64,000 bases of DNA from assembly GCA_013815385.1 (NCBI GenBank), contig JACDGL010000002.1:1-64000 (forward strand), in the 5' to 3' direction. A program made the translations under genes and the position numbers. Position 1 is the first letter of the stretch, and the number at the start of each line of letters is the position of its first letter. The notes under the pieces were generated by a model. That model was given only the letters and a program-made list of their open reading frames with translations. It had not been told where the DNA came from and did not search any database. Source of the DNA: Taibaiella sp. GTDB taxonomy: Bacteria; Bacteroidota; Bacteroidia; Chitinophagales; Chitinophagaceae. This document shows, one piece after another, positions 34,164 through 44,437 of this stretch.

Positions 34164-37100
34164 TCATTTCATTGAGGCACTGATCCTATCCCTCTTTAAT
34201 TTCACCCATGCCTTGAAGCGGAAGCTTAGCAGGCATAATACAGGTACCAGTATCAGAGTAAGGAAGGTAGCAAAGCTCAATCCGTATATCATTGTCCATG
34301 CCAGTGGTGCCCAGAAGGCATTGCTATCACCGCCAAAGAATATGTGTGGGTTGCCCGTACTAAGCAGCGATGCGAAATCAATATTCAATCCCACTGCGAG
34401 GGGTATCAATCCCAAGATAGCAGCCAGAGCGGTTAATATTACAGGTGTCATACGGGTACGGCCTGCTTCTAATATAGCATCGTAGGGCGCCATTCCGTCT
34501 TTTAGCATCAGATCCATAAACTCTACCAGTAATATACCATTGCGAACCACTATACCTGCCAGCGCCACCAGCCCTATGCCGCTCATCACCAGAGAAAAGG
34601 TATTGCCGAATATTCCATAACCCAGAAATACGCCAATGATACTTAATATTATTTCACTCATGATAATGAGGGTTCTGCTTAAGGAATTGAACTGTAGCAC
34701 CAGTATCAGGAAAATTAACCCCATAGATATTAGCATAGCTTTGCCCAGAAAGCCGCCGGTTTCCTTTTGGTCTTCCTGTTCGCCTCCCATGCGTATATTA
34801 ATACCCGCAGGTTTGTGAAACTGGTCTATTAGCTGTTGTATATTTTGTACCACATCATTGCTGTTATAGCCTGTCAGCAGGTTAGACGACAGGGTGATGA
34901 TGCGTTTTTGGTCCTTACGCTTGATGCCGCCGTATGTATTTGTGTATCGCACATTCGCAAAAGCGCTTATTGGCACCTGGCGTATTATACCATTCATACC
35001 CATGTCCCTGTATATGATAGGCATATTGCGTATGGCATCCACATTCTCCCGCTGCACTTTCATCAGGCGCAGATTTATAGGGTAATCATCATTCGCGTCG
35101 CGGAAGCGGGATATTTCTGTGCCAAATACTGCGGTGCGCAGGCCACCGGCTACCATGTAGGTATTGATGCCTTCATTATCCATCCGCTCCCGGTCTAAGT
35201 CAAAAGTTATCTCCGGTTTATTTGCCTGAAAATCGCTGCGTAGGCCTTCTACCCCTGCTACCTGTTTGTCTTCTACCAGCTTTTTCAGACGCTCAGAAGT
35301 ATTAATTAAAGTATCCAGATTATCGCCTGTTATATCTATCACTATTGGTTTCTGTTGGGGTGGGCCACCTGATTCTTTATCCACCGTTACTTGTGCGCCA
35401 GGCACGTTCTTCACTACAGACCGTATCTGGTCAAGGTATCTCCAGGTCGATTTTCCATCGCGTTTGGCATACTCCACAAAAGCCACTGTTATTTTGCCCT
35501 TGTTCGGAAAATCACCTACTTCGCCACTCGAAGGATCTACCGCGCCTACCGTTACATTAGATATCACAGACTGCACCACAGCATTAGTCTTATGAGTGGC
35601 AGGATCTATGCCCAATACATTATTCACGCGTTTCTCCAGCGTCTTCAGCACTTCATCTGTATGTGCCTGGTCGGTGCCAATGGGCATATTCAGATATACA
35701 TAAGCAAAGTTAGGATCAGCATCAGGAAAGAATTTAAAGGGAGGGTGTCTGAGATTGTAGAGGATTATAGACACAGGCAGCAATACTAAAGTAACGATTA
35801 TCACCACCCATGGGCGTTTTAATGCACGTACCAGCCACTTCGTATACCAGTCACGGAATGCAGGCCAGGTCTTATTTTGGAAAGAATATATCCATTTTGC
35901 GAGAACGAATTTTTCCAACAATATGAAGAGGTATAACACCAGTACAAAGTTACCCGTAGCAAAGCTACTACCCAGGTAACATAACAGCGCTATAGCGCCA
36001 AAGATAATGAGCAGTATCCGTTCCCTGCGGCCAAACGTGGGTTTAGCGTTTTCTTCGCCTTGTTTATGCGGTTTCATGAAACCTACAGCAAATACAGGAT
36101 TGATAATGTAAGCCACTAGCAACGATGCGAACAACGTTACTATCAGGGTTATAGGCAGGAAAAACATGAATTTGCCAATAACACTATTCCAGAATGCCAG
36201 TGGAAAGAATGGCATCAAAGTAGTAAGCGTACCCGACAATACAGGCAGGAATACCTCGCCAGTAGCATACTTGGCTGCTTGCTTGATGGGTATCTTGCCA
36301 TTATCAAATATTCGGTGCGTATTCTCTATTACCACAATGGCGTCATCCACCACTATACCCAATGCCAGCAGGAAGGAGAATAATACGATCATATTAAGTG
36401 TAAACCCTATCCCCGGCATCACGAGAAAAGCCAGTGCGCATGACAGTGGCACAGACATTGCCACAAATAATGCGTTGGTCACACCCATGAAGAACATTAA
36501 TATTAGGGTAACAAGAATAAACCCGATTACGATCGTATTGATAAGGTCATGCAGTGTATCGCGCGTATTTTGCGATTGGTCGCCTGTTATCACAATATTC
36601 AAATCTTTCGGCAATTCATCTTTCTGCATTCGGACCAATGTCTTATTGATATTGTCCGATGCGGAAATCAGATTTTCACCTTTGGCCTTAATAATATTCA
36701 GTGTTATTACATTCTGGCCATTCAGGCGCGCGTAGCTTTTTTGCTCTGCATAGTCATCGCGCACATCCGCTATATCTTTCAGGTATATGGCTTTACCCAG
36801 CTGGTTACGGACAAGCGTATTGCCTATCTGCTCAGCGTTCTTATATTCGTTCTTTATACTCAATACGCGGTTTTGAGTATTCATAGATATTTCACCTGCC
36901 GTCGCGGATACATTCTCTGAGGAGATAGTATTCTGTATATCGCCAAAGGTTAATCCTGCGGCCTGCATTTTATACAGGTCTACATTTATCTGTATCTCTC
37001 TGTCCAGCGCACCTACCATATCCACGCGCTTAATTTCCTTTACCGCTTCTATATTGTCCTTTATCCTGTCCGAATACTTTTTCAGACGGCTTAGGTCATA

Positions 37101-37562
37101 ATTGCCCGATATATTTATTGACATTATGGGAAACTCCGAAACATCAATGTCCTTAACCTCAGGTTGGTTCGGTAAATTTTTAGGCAGGTCCTGCTTGGCC
37201 TTATCTACACCATCCTTTACATCCTGCTTAGCCTTATCTATTTGCACATCGGGACGAAACTCCACTATTACTACCGAATAGTCCTGGAATGAGTTGCTGG
37301 TTACCTTCTTTACGCCAGTCAGGTTTTTTACCTGCTTTTCTATATGCTTGGTCACCAGGTTCTCCATGTTCTCAGGCGAGGTGCCTGGATATAATGTCTG
37401 TACTATTATCTGGGGAAATTTTATCTCTGGAAATTTTTCCTTCGGGAGATTATTATATACCATAAGCCCCGCCAGTGTAATGATGACGGTGAGTATATAG
37501 ATAGCTGTACGGTTGTTTATCGCCCAGCTCGATGGCTTAAATTCTTTATTAAGGTCTTTCAT
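34164..37562 (-). CDS. RND efflux transporter permease
   Basis: A 1132-residue RND inner-membrane pump (AcrB/MexB superfamily), proton-driven, longer than AcrB by about 80 residues because of the loop near 540-590 between the halves. Twelve hydrophobic segments are arranged in two halves. TM4 has the conserved LALGIVVDDAIVVIENTHR block (the acidic pair that relays protons), and a second-half FNSLSRTLIIMSEIILS...GIGLVALAGIVVRNGILLVEFM. It is last in the TetR-TolC-adaptor-permease operon. Substrate cannot be read from sequence. Confidence 0.93.
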   Translation of the reverse strand: MKDLNKEFKPSSWAINNRTAIYILTVIITLAGLMVYNNLPKEKFPEIKFPQIIVQTLYPGTSPENMENLVTKHIEKQVKNLTGVKKVTSNSFQDYSVVIVEFRPDVQIDKAKQDVKDGVDKAKQDLPKNLPNQPEVKDIDVSEFPIMSINISGNYDLSRLKKYSDRIKDNIEAVKEIKRVDMVGALDREIQINVDLYKMQAAGLTFGDIQNTISSENVSATAGEISMNTQNRVLSIKNEYKNAEQIGNTLVRNQLGKAIYLKDIADVRDDYAEQKSYARLNGQNVITLNIIKAKGENLISASDNINKTLVRMQKDELPKDLNIVITGDQSQNTRDTLHDLINTIVIGFILVTLILMFFMGVTNALFVAMSVPLSCALAFLVMPGIGFTLNMIVLFSFLLALGIVVDDAIVVIENTHRIFDNGKIPIKQAAKYATGEVFLPVLSGTLTTLMPFFPLAFWNSVIGKFMFFLPITLIVTLFASLLVAYIINPVFAVGFMKPHKQGEENAKPTFGRRERILLIIFGAIALLCYLGSSFATGNFVLVLYLFILLEKFVLAKWIYSFQNKTWPAFRDWYTKWLVRALKRPWVVIIVTLVLLPVSIILYNLRHPPFKFFPDADPNFAYVYLNMPIGTDQAHTDEVLKTLEKRVNNVLGIDPATHKTNAVVQSVISNVTVGAVDPSSGEVGDFPNKGKITVAFVEYAKRDGKSTWRYLDQIRSVVKNVPGAQVTVDKESGGPPQQKPIVIDITGDNLDTLINTSERLKKLVEDKQVAGVEGLRSDFQANKPEITFDLDRERMDNEGINTYMVAGGLRTAVFGTEISRFRDANDDYPINLRLMKVQRENVDAIRNMPIIYRDMGMNGIIRQVPISAFANVRYTNTYGGIKRKDQKRIITLSSNLLTGYNSNDVVQNIQQLIDQFHKPAGINIRMGGEQEDQKETGGFLGKAMLISMGLIFLILVLQFNSLSRTLIIMSEIILSIIGVFLGYGIFGNTFSLVMSGIGLVALAGIVVRNGILLVEFMDLMLKDGMAPYDAILEAGRTRMTPVILTALAAILGLIPLAVGLNIDFASLLSTGNPHIFFGGDSNAFWAPLAWTMIYGLSFATFLTLILVPVLCLLSFRFKAWVKLKRDRISASMK

Positions 37563-37585
37563 ATTTCTATTATGGCTTGCCGTAC

Positions 37586-38626
37586 TTATTGTATTGATAT
37601 TTGCTGGCCGTTATCCAGATCCTCGTACCCTGCTGTAATTACTTTATCGCCGGCATTTAGTCCTGATAATATTTCCGCCGCTCCATTTGATGTTTTTCCT
37701 ATCTGCACCTGAACCAGTTTTGCTATGTTTCCTTCGGCTACATATACCATATCCCCGTTAGCGGTTTTTTGTATTGAGGCCACCGGTATTACTATAGCGT
37801 CAGCATTGGTATAGTTGGCTATTTTCATAATGCAAGACATATTAGGGTGCAGCTTAGCATTATTGTTTAAACGAACCTGCACCAGAAACGCACGCGATGT
37901 GAGTTCTACAGCCTGTGTTACATAGGTAATCTTTGTTTTGAGGCTATCGTTAATATCGGGTAGTACTAATGTTACATCATCACCGGCATGCACTTTGCCC
38001 AGGTAGCTTTCACCAAGATTTGCTTCCGCCTTCAGTTTTTCCAGGTTTACTATACGTATGGCCTGAGAGTTCATGCCAGTGGCATCACCTATTTTCAGGT
38101 CCATCTTGTCAACAGTGCCAGATATAGGGGCCACAAAACTATACATGCGTTTTTGCTCTTGTATTGAGTGCAGGGTGCTTTGGCTAGCCTCGTACTGTGC
38201 CTTGGCGGTAAGCAGCTGCACCTCTGTACCTATCTGTTGCGCCCATAGTTTCTTTTGCTTTTCATACACCGTTTTATTTAGCGTATATAGCGCCCGTTGC
38301 GCGTTTATCTGCTGGTCAATAGTTGCTGCGTCCAGGGTAGCCAGCAGTTGGCCTTTTTTCACGTGTTGCCCCAGGTGTACCAGCACATTCTTTACTACCC
38401 CTAGGGCTACCTGCGGAGCTACATATACATTCTCTTCGCTTAGTATTTGAGACTGCACATTTACATAATTCGTAAACGTGCTTCGCTGCACCTCTGTAAC
38501 ACTTACTGCTGTCACTTTGCGAGAAGAACTATCTGTTTTGGTTTTCGCCTCTTTTGTAGTAGTCTTTTTACCGCCGCACGATGCCAGCGCCAGCATTGTT
38601 ATTAATAGATAAGCAGTACGTTTCAT
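37586..38626 (-). CDS. RND periplasmic adaptor lipoprotein
   Basis: A 346-residue membrane fusion protein. The signal ends in a lipobox LALASCGG. The biotinyl-lipoyl-like hairpin flanks are visible (VYVAPQVALGVVKNVLVHLGQHVKKGQLLA and VAPISGTVDKMDLKIGD), with an alpha-hairpin between (about 110-155), a beta-barrel (LGESYLGKVHAGDDVTLVLPD) and C-terminal membrane-proximal domain. It joins the RND permease to the TolC-like channel. It is 23 bp upstream of the permease. Confidence 0.93.
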   Translation of the reverse strand: MKRTAYLLITMLALASCGGKKTTTKEAKTKTDSSSRKVTAVSVTEVQRSTFTNYVNVQSQILSEENVYVAPQVALGVVKNVLVHLGQHVKKGQLLATLDAATIDQQINAQRALYTLNKTVYEKQKKLWAQQIGTEVQLLTAKAQYEASQSTLHSIQEQKRMYSFVAPISGTVDKMDLKIGDATGMNSQAIRIVNLEKLKAEANLGESYLGKVHAGDDVTLVLPDINDSLKTKITYVTQAVELTSRAFLVQVRLNNNAKLHPNMSCIMKIANYTNADAIVIPVASIQKTANGDMVYVAEGNIAKLVQVQIGKTSNGAAEILSGLNAGDKVITAGYEDLDNGQQISIQ

Positions 38627-38666
38627 GCTTTGTATTTTATGGTATATTCCGGTTAAGTGATTTGTA

Positions 38667-40007
38667 TTATTTTAATAGCCCTAATGCTTTTTTCAGGTCC
38701 GTTTCAGCAGTAATTACATCCAGCAGTGCGTTGAAGTAGTTATTTTGTGCTTGTGCCAATGCTGTTTGTGCCTGGTCTATTTCTATATTGCTCCCAACCC
38801 CGGCCTTGTATTTCTTCTGCGCCAGATCCAGCACATCCTTTGCTACTTCCAGGTTGCTCTTCTGGCTTTTTGCCTGTATCAGGTTATTGGTCAGTATAGT
38901 ACGCGCCGCAGCTGTCTGGAAGTCTAGCCCCTGTTTCACATAGGCTATATTGTTCTTATTTTTTTCAACATTCAGTTTAGCCTCCCGTAGTTGGTTGGTT
39001 CGCAGAAAGCCGCTGAATATTGGCACATTAAGCTGAAGACCTACTATAGAGCTAAACAGGTAGCCCGCCCCACCTGGTAGCAGGTCTTTGAACTTGTTGC
39101 TGGAGTAATTATAACCAACGTTACCAAAGGTGTTTAGGGTAGGTAGCGCTGCAAGCTGGTATCTTTTTACATTAAACTCATTGAGGCGCAAACCTATGGT
39201 TAACAAATTATACTCGGGTACACGGTTATAGTCCTCGTCTTCATTCAGCAGGCTCATTGCTTCTGTTTCCTGCGCTGCCATATTGGTATCTGTAAGTACT
39301 ATGGGCGTAGTAATATCCATACCCATCTGGTACTTTAGCATCTGCTCCGATGTAGCCAGTATATTAGCCACCCGCAGACTGTCATTGGCAAGATTATTTA
39401 CTTGTACGCTTGTACGTTCCACATCTATTTTTTCGGCAAATCCGGATTTATAAGTAATGTTAACATCATGCTCCAGATGGCGGGCATAGCCTAAGGTATT
39501 CTGTATTACGCTGAATTGGCGATATGCTATAGCCAGCGAATAATAAGAGCGGGTTACATTATAGCGTATCGTTTCTTTAGTTACTTCGCCATTCATCCTT
39601 GACAGTTCCAGTATTGTTTTCTTCGCACGCAGGGCTACCAGAAGTGTACCATCAAACAATGTTTGGGTACCATTTATATAGGCGCTTCCTGCATAGTGTG
39701 GCGTAAAGGTCACAGCCTGGAAACTACCCTTTGGTCCCCCAAAAAATTCTGCTGGTAAAAACGCTTGTTGCGCGTTCAGGTTGTCATCGATCTCCCCTTT
39801 TCCTGTGATACGTGGTAGTGCCCCCGCCTGTATCTGGTTACTCTGTGCATTTTGTATCTGCACATCCAGCTTCGCGTTCTTCACCAGGTAGTTATGCCGC
39901 ATGGCGTAGTTAATGCATTCTTCCAGGCTCAGGGGCGTTACTTCCTGGGCTATGGTTTTTGCTACTGCGGTACTTATAAAAAGCAGGGTCAATAAATATC
40001 TTCTCAT
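38667..40007 (-). CDS. TolC-family outer-membrane efflux channel
   Basis: A 446-residue outer membrane efflux protein. A signal peptide (YLLTLLFISTAVAKTIAQ) precedes LSLEECINYAMRHNYLVKNA, the usual TolC domain start. Long helices and repeat structure match the TolC fold, ending DVITAETDLKKALG. It is the exit duct of the RND system. Its start overlaps the regulator stop by 4 bp. Confidence 0.92.
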   Translation of the reverse strand: MRRYLLTLLFISTAVAKTIAQEVTPLSLEECINYAMRHNYLVKNAKLDVQIQNAQSNQIQAGALPRITGKGEIDDNLNAQQAFLPAEFFGGPKGSFQAVTFTPHYAGSAYINGTQTLFDGTLLVALRAKKTILELSRMNGEVTKETIRYNVTRSYYSLAIAYRQFSVIQNTLGYARHLEHDVNITYKSGFAEKIDVERTSVQVNNLANDSLRVANILATSEQMLKYQMGMDITTPIVLTDTNMAAQETEAMSLLNEDEDYNRVPEYNLLTIGLRLNEFNVKRYQLAALPTLNTFGNVGYNYSSNKFKDLLPGGAGYLFSSIVGLQLNVPIFSGFLRTNQLREAKLNVEKNKNNIAYVKQGLDFQTAAARTILTNNLIQAKSQKSNLEVAKDVLDLAQKKYKAGVGSNIEIDQAQTALAQAQNNYFNALLDVITAETDLKKALGLLK

Positions 40008-40630
40008 ATAGCGGCTGCTTGCTTTAAATATTTTTCTTTGAACTTGATATATTGTTTCTCTCCCCGTGGCGTCATAATACCATACAGGAAGTGCTCCCCT
40101 ATTTCCAGCGCCACGCTCATCAGGTCGCTGCGCTGGCTTACCAGCAGGTTAGGCTGCAGTATCAGCAGCGAGGTTTCCAACCGGTAGCGGGCCATCAGGT
40201 CTGTATTTATCTCAGGGCGGTACAGGCCATCTTCCATCCCCCAGATGATGTTTTCCCTTATCATTCCCACATCATTCGTTTCCAATTGGCTACGGAATAT
40301 TGCGTACGCTTCGGGATAGTATCGCTGCATCTCTAACAATGCCATGGGATTTATCTGCTTGTTCATCTTATCCATAAAGGCAAGCATCTGCACCATGGCC
40401 TCTATGGCATTCTCCGAACTTTGCATTACGATATTACATTGTTCACAGGCTGCATTCTTATGCCGCACTACAGCTTCATTCACTATTTCCTGCTTATTCG
40501 CAAAATGCTGGTAAAGCGTTTTTTTAGAAATACCCGCCCGTCGCGCTATATCGTCCATAGTAATTGTTTTAAACCCATACTGGGTAAACAATTCTATAGA
40601 TGCACTGAGTATTTTTGTTAAGCTATCCAT
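40004..40630 (-). CDS. TetR/AcrR-family regulator of efflux operon
   Basis: A 208-residue TetR regulator (start at 40630, or three codons earlier at 40639). The N-terminal HTH is ILSASIELFTQYGFKTITMDDIARRAGISKKTLYQHFANKQEIV, a clear TetR signature. The ligand-binding C-terminal part is helical with unknown ligand. It is the first gene of the operon with TolC, adaptor and pump, so it probably represses its own operon. No operator palindrome was identified by eye. Confidence 0.92.
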   Translation of the reverse strand: MDSLTKILSASIELFTQYGFKTITMDDIARRAGISKKTLYQHFANKQEIVNEAVVRHKNAACEQCNIVMQSSENAIEAMVQMLAFMDKMNKQINPMALLEMQRYYPEAYAIFRSQLETNDVGMIRENIIWGMEDGLYRPEINTDLMARYRLETSLLILQPNLLVSQRSDLMSVALEIGEHFLYGIMTPRGEKQYIKFKEKYLKQAAAI

Positions 40631-40741
40631 TTCGCGCACAAAACTAAGGAAACGTTTTTCATAAAAAAAGTTTCCTGTGGGAAATATTTTTCATTTCCTC
40701 TGTTTTAGGCAGATACAGATATTGCGAAAAGTAATAAATTA

Positions 40742-41755
40742 TTATGATGTAATACTTCTATACACAGTATAGCGCAGCAGCATTTCCAGCGCAATGCATA
40801 TTAATGCCAGGCAGGCAAACGGGAAGAATAATTCGGTATAGTGTTTAAAGGAACTTATTTCCACTTTGGTCTTTTCCAGCTTGTCTATTTCTTTATATAT
40901 AGCGGTCAGGCTCCTGTTATTGGTAGCGCGGTAGTAGTTCCCCCCGGTTTCCAGGGCTATTTTCTTCAGCAAAGGCTCGTCTATCTGTACCTGCATTAGT
41001 TGCTTCTCTATTCCCGCCGGTGTCTGCACGGGTATCAGTGCCTGCCCTTCGGTACCTATGCCTACGGTATACACGCGTACTTTGTATGCCTTGGCTATTT
41101 CCAGCGCCGTATTGGGGTCTATCAGGCCCGTATTGTTCACCCCATCGGTCAGCAGTATTATCACCCTGCTTTTCCCTTTCGCGTTCCGCAGCCGGTCTAC
41201 AGAGGTAGCCAGGCCCATGCCTATAGAGGTGCCATCTATTAGCAGGCCGCTGTGTATTTCGTTTATCTGTTCTTTAAGTACATTATGGTCTATGGTAATA
41301 GGGCACATGGTAAAGCTCTCTCCGCTGAATATCACCAGCCCTATACGGTCAGTAGGCCGGTCATCTACAAAAGTTAGTGCCGCTACCTTCGCCGCCTCTA
41401 TCCGGTTAGGTTTAAAGTCCTCCGCCAGCATGCTGCCCGATATATCCAGCGATATCACTATATCTATCCCGTCACTGTCTATCGATTCGGTAACATTGCT
41501 CGACTGTGGCCTTGCCAATGCTATGACAAGGGAAATGATACTGATGATACGCAGGGTGAACAATATCGGCCTCAGCCTTACCCGCCACGATGGGGGCAGT
41601 GTGGCTATGCCCGATAAGGTGGTCAGCCGCAACGCCGGGCTATCGTATTTTTTCCTCCGCAATTGCTGCCATATCATAAAGGGTACTACCAGCAGCAGCG
41701 CAAAATACAGCGGGTAGGCAAATGAGATATGGTTCCAGTCCATCAGTGCTATCAT
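40742..41755 (-). CDS. batA: VWA-domain membrane protein BatA
   Basis: A 337-residue protein with two N-terminal membrane segments (about 15-29 and 64-80), a von Willebrand A domain and C-terminal helix (LFFPFACLALICIALEMLL). The MIDAS motif is D104-I-S106-G-S108. A second Thr site, LLTDGVNNTG, is kept. It belongs to the Bat complex, whose BatB and BatC partners are encoded at 17.3-19.1 kb. It overlaps the upstream gene by 4 bp. Confidence 0.92.
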   Translation of the reverse strand: MIALMDWNHISFAYPLYFALLLVVPFMIWQQLRRKKYDSPALRLTTLSGIATLPPSWRVRLRPILFTLRIISIISLVIALARPQSSNVTESIDSDGIDIVISLDISGSMLAEDFKPNRIEAAKVAALTFVDDRPTDRIGLVIFSGESFTMCPITIDHNVLKEQINEIHSGLLIDGTSIGMGLATSVDRLRNAKGKSRVIILLTDGVNNTGLIDPNTALEIAKAYKVRVYTVGIGTEGQALIPVQTPAGIEKQLMQVQIDEPLLKKIALETGGNYYRATNNRSLTAIYKEIDKLEKTKVEISSFKHYTELFFPFACLALICIALEMLLRYTVYRSITS

Positions 41756-42690
41756 GGCTGCGGTGCGGTATTTTCTATGATCACGGGTTTGGTAACAGTA
41801 ACAAACTGTTTTGCGGCATCCATCGTGTTTACATGCTCGGCAGGGGTTGGTTGCGCACGGGCAAACTTAGCCAGGTCGGCAGTGTATAGTATATTGCCCA
41901 GCACATCGCGGTACGGCAGCAGTTCCTTATTGCGCATCGCGGTGGTCAGCAGTTCATCTGTAGTCAGTTCCATTGCCGGCGTGCGGAAACGGTCTTCTAT
42001 GTACGATCGTACTATATCTGTCAGTTCCACATAGTATTCCTTTACCAGTCCTTTCTGCCATAGTTGTTCCTTTTCCAGCGCGGCAAGCAGCCGTAGCGAC
42101 CTGTCATTAGGTGTTTCCTTTGGTTTGGTGGGTACTACCGGTATTTTTTTATTCTTCACAAAGTACAGTACCACATATACCACCAGCACTATCAGTAGTA
42201 TGCCGCCCACTATGTACCATATATAGTCTATCCAGTTTATTTTCACATCCATTATCCCCTTTATAGGTTTTATGGGTTGTGTGGTATCTACTGCCACCGG
42301 CGTTACCGCCAGCCTGAAGGAATCGGTGCGGAGTAATGATGGCTTCCCGTTATTAATGACTGCAAACTGGAACGACGGGATCACAAACAACCCCGAATCG
42401 AAACCGGTGATGATAACGCGCTGCCTGTAGGTGGTCACATCGCCCTGCTTCACGGTATCTATCTTCCCGCGCTCCACTACCTCCAGTTTATTGAAGGTAT
42501 CGGGTATAGTAGCCCATAGCAGTGTGCCTGCCCTGCCACTATGCTGTGCTTCTATAAATAAGCGTACCTGGTCGCCAATGGTAATGCGTGCGGCATCTAT
42601 CCTTGCCGTTACTTTTGCATCACCCTGCGCCAGTGCATTTATGCTGTAAAGCGCTACTAACAGTAAACCACTTATTTTTTTTAGCGTCAT
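41752..42690 (-). CDS. BatD-like membrane protein with DUF4381-type tail
   Basis: A 312-residue protein with a signal peptide (ISGLLLVALYSINALAQ). An extracytoplasmic beta-rich region (about 25-150; ITIGDQVRLFIEAQ, GVKQGDVTTYRQ-like strands) resembles the BatD/oxygen-tolerance domain. A membrane helix (about 160-180; YIVGGILLIVLVVYVVLYF) is followed by a cytoplasmic helical tail with VKEYYVELTDIVRSYIEDRF and MELTTDELL, as in the DUF4381-like partners of DUF58-BatA operons. It lies between the DUF58 gene and batA. Confidence 0.82.
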   Translation of the reverse strand: MTLKKISGLLLVALYSINALAQGDAKVTARIDAARITIGDQVRLFIEAQHSGRAGTLLWATIPDTFNKLEVVERGKIDTVKQGDVTTYRQRVIITGFDSGLFVIPSFQFAVINNGKPSLLRTDSFRLAVTPVAVDTTQPIKPIKGIMDVKINWIDYIWYIVGGILLIVLVVYVVLYFVKNKKIPVVPTKPKETPNDRSLRLLAALEKEQLWQKGLVKEYYVELTDIVRSYIEDRFRTPAMELTTDELLTTAMRNKELLPYRDVLGNILYTADLAKFARAQPTPAEHVNTMDAAKQFVTVTKPVIIENTAPQP

Positions 42691-42721
42691 TCCCTTTTCA
42701 GTGATTCCTTTTTTGAATTTG

Positions 42722-43591
42722 TTATCTCCCTTTAAAAAATCCTTGCAGCACCTTTACATAGTCCTCATTGGTCTGCAGGCTTATCAGTCCCGCCCCGCAC
42801 TTCCTGAAGGCCTGCTGGCAGTATTTCTGCTGCCCGTCAAATGATGCGGCGTATTGGTTCCTTACTTTTTTATCACCCGTATCCAGCCATTGTGTTTGCC
42901 TCGTTTCCGAATCCATCACCTGCACCATGCCGGCCGAAGGTAGCTCTTTATCATAGCGGTCATACACCTGCACGCCTACCACATCGTGGCGGCGGGCGGC
43001 CATTTGTAAAGGCTGCTCATAGGGCTGGCTCACAAAATCGCTCAGCACAAAGGTGATGGTGCGTTTCTTCAGCACATTGTTCAGGTACTCCAGCGCTGCC
43101 GCTACATTGGTGCCGCCGGTCTGGCGCGGCTCCAGCGCTATCAGTTCCCTTATTATCCTCAGTATATGGCTGCGCCCCTTCTTGGGGGGTATAAATTTAT
43201 CTACCTTATCGCTGAAGAAGATAACACCCACCTTATCATTATTGGTCGATGCCGAGAACGATAGCACCGCACTTATTTCCGTTATCAGGTCGCGCTTCAG
43301 CCGTTGCTGGGTGCCAAATAGGGCGCTGCTGCTCACATCTACCAGCAGCATCACGGTCAGCTCTCGCTCCTCTTCAAATACCTTTACGAACGGGTGAGAG
43401 AACCGCGCCGTCACATTCCAGTCTATCGATTTCACATCATCCCCCGGCATATACTCCCGCACCTCGCTGAACGACATACCCCGCCCCTTGAAAGTAGAAT
43501 GGTATTCACCCGCAAATATGTGGTTGCTCAGCCCACGGGTCTTTATTTCTATCCTCCTTACCTTCTTTAGTATTTCTGCAGTAGTAAGCAT
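42722..43591 (-). CDS. DUF58 protein (MoxR-Bat system)
   Basis: A 289-residue DUF58 protein. The hallmark block VREYMPGDDVKSIDWNVTAR is at 44-63 and a VWA-like DVSSSA is at 85-90. These proteins usually sit between a MoxR AAA+ ATPase and the Bat proteins. Here no moxR gene is upstream; a DUF1990 gene lies divergently instead. It is the first gene of a three-gene operon with the BatD-like protein and BatA. Confidence 0.9.
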   Translation of the reverse strand: MLTTAEILKKVRRIEIKTRGLSNHIFAGEYHSTFKGRGMSFSEVREYMPGDDVKSIDWNVTARFSHPFVKVFEEERELTVMLLVDVSSSALFGTQQRLKRDLITEISAVLSFSASTNNDKVGVIFFSDKVDKFIPPKKGRSHILRIIRELIALEPRQTGGTNVAAALEYLNNVLKKRTITFVLSDFVSQPYEQPLQMAARRHDVVGVQVYDRYDKELPSAGMVQVMDSETRQTQWLDTGDKKVRNQYAASFDGQQKYCQQAFRKCGAGLISLQTNEDYVKVLQGFFKGR

Positions 43592-43801
43592 GCTCCGCTA
43601 AGGTAACAGGTTAAGCCCCAAAAATATTTATCCGACTTTAAAAAAATCGTTAAAAAGTAGAATTCTGTTTAGCTGCTTGTTATTTAGTACCCATGCATTG
43701 CCAAGTGTTAGCATTGGGAAATTAACTATGTATAATAAATAATTACTACTTGTATAAATAAGGTATATTGACCAAGCAACATACCAGTAACGGCAAACGA
43801 T

Positions 43802-44383
43802 ATGCTTATATACTTAAACGACCAATCTGCGAAACTCTGTAAGCATCTGCAAAAATTTCAACTATTACCTGTAATACCATACAACATTGGTCAATTAAAA
43901 GAAAAGAAAGCTAGTATCTCAATAACTTGCAATGAGGAGCTTAAGGAACTCTCTTTAAATTTTCTGTTTGATTATCTGGTTTTTCCTGATAATATATTAA
44001 CCGCGTGTACGCAGTGGGCATATGAGCAAAGAAACATGCAAACAGGCGATATAATAGTGCAACAAATTTATTTCCCTCCCTTTAAAATAATATCGCAAAA
44101 AATAGTTGCAGGAGTGCGCATTAAAGAGATTTTTAAAGAAGATAGATTAATGGGGTTTTCTTACGAAACTTTACAGGGACATATAGAAAAAGGGATTTCT
44201 TCTTTCCTGATTTCTAAAACAAATGGGTACATAAACTTTGCAATTCATACTCACTCAAAACCCAACAATGTGATTTTAGATTTATTATCACCGCTCTTTT
44301 CTTCTCCCTATCAGGATTACTGCACCAGGAAGGCATTACAACAGATGAAAGAGCTTTTCAAAAAGGAAAATTCTATTGCCTAA
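43802..44383 (+). CDS. DUF1990-like protein
   Basis: A 193-residue soluble protein. Residues from about 68 on read like the DUF1990 family: TQWAYEQRNMQTGDIIVQQ, IVAGVRIKEIF, then the strongest block GFSYETLQGHIEKGISSFL and YINFAIHTHSKP. DUF1990 proteins often have the pattern GFaYGTLpGHpe.GEe.F. This one is divergent at key Gly/Glu positions, so the assignment is moderate. Sits in AT-rich DNA with composition unlike the Bat genes next to it. Function unknown. Confidence 0.65.
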   Translation: MLIYLNDQSAKLCKHLQKFQLLPVIPYNIGQLKEKKASISITCNEELKELSLNFLFDYLVFPDNILTACTQWAYEQRNMQTGDIIVQQIYFPPFKIISQKIVAGVRIKEIFKEDRLMGFSYETLQGHIEKGISSFLISKTNGYINFAIHTHSKPNNVILDLLSPLFSSPYQDYCTRKALQQMKELFKKENSIA

Positions 44384-44390
44384 AAATTCG

Positions 44391-44415
44391 AACGCCAAGC
44401 TGTAAGCCTGGCGTT
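44391..44415. terminator. Inverted repeat after DUF1990 gene
   Basis: AACGCCA (44391-44397) and TGGCGTT (44409-44415) form a stem with an 11-nt loop, before a T/A-rich stretch. Lies between convergent gene ends. Confidence 0.7.
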
Positions 44416-44437
44416 TATTGTTCAATAATTTATTAGC

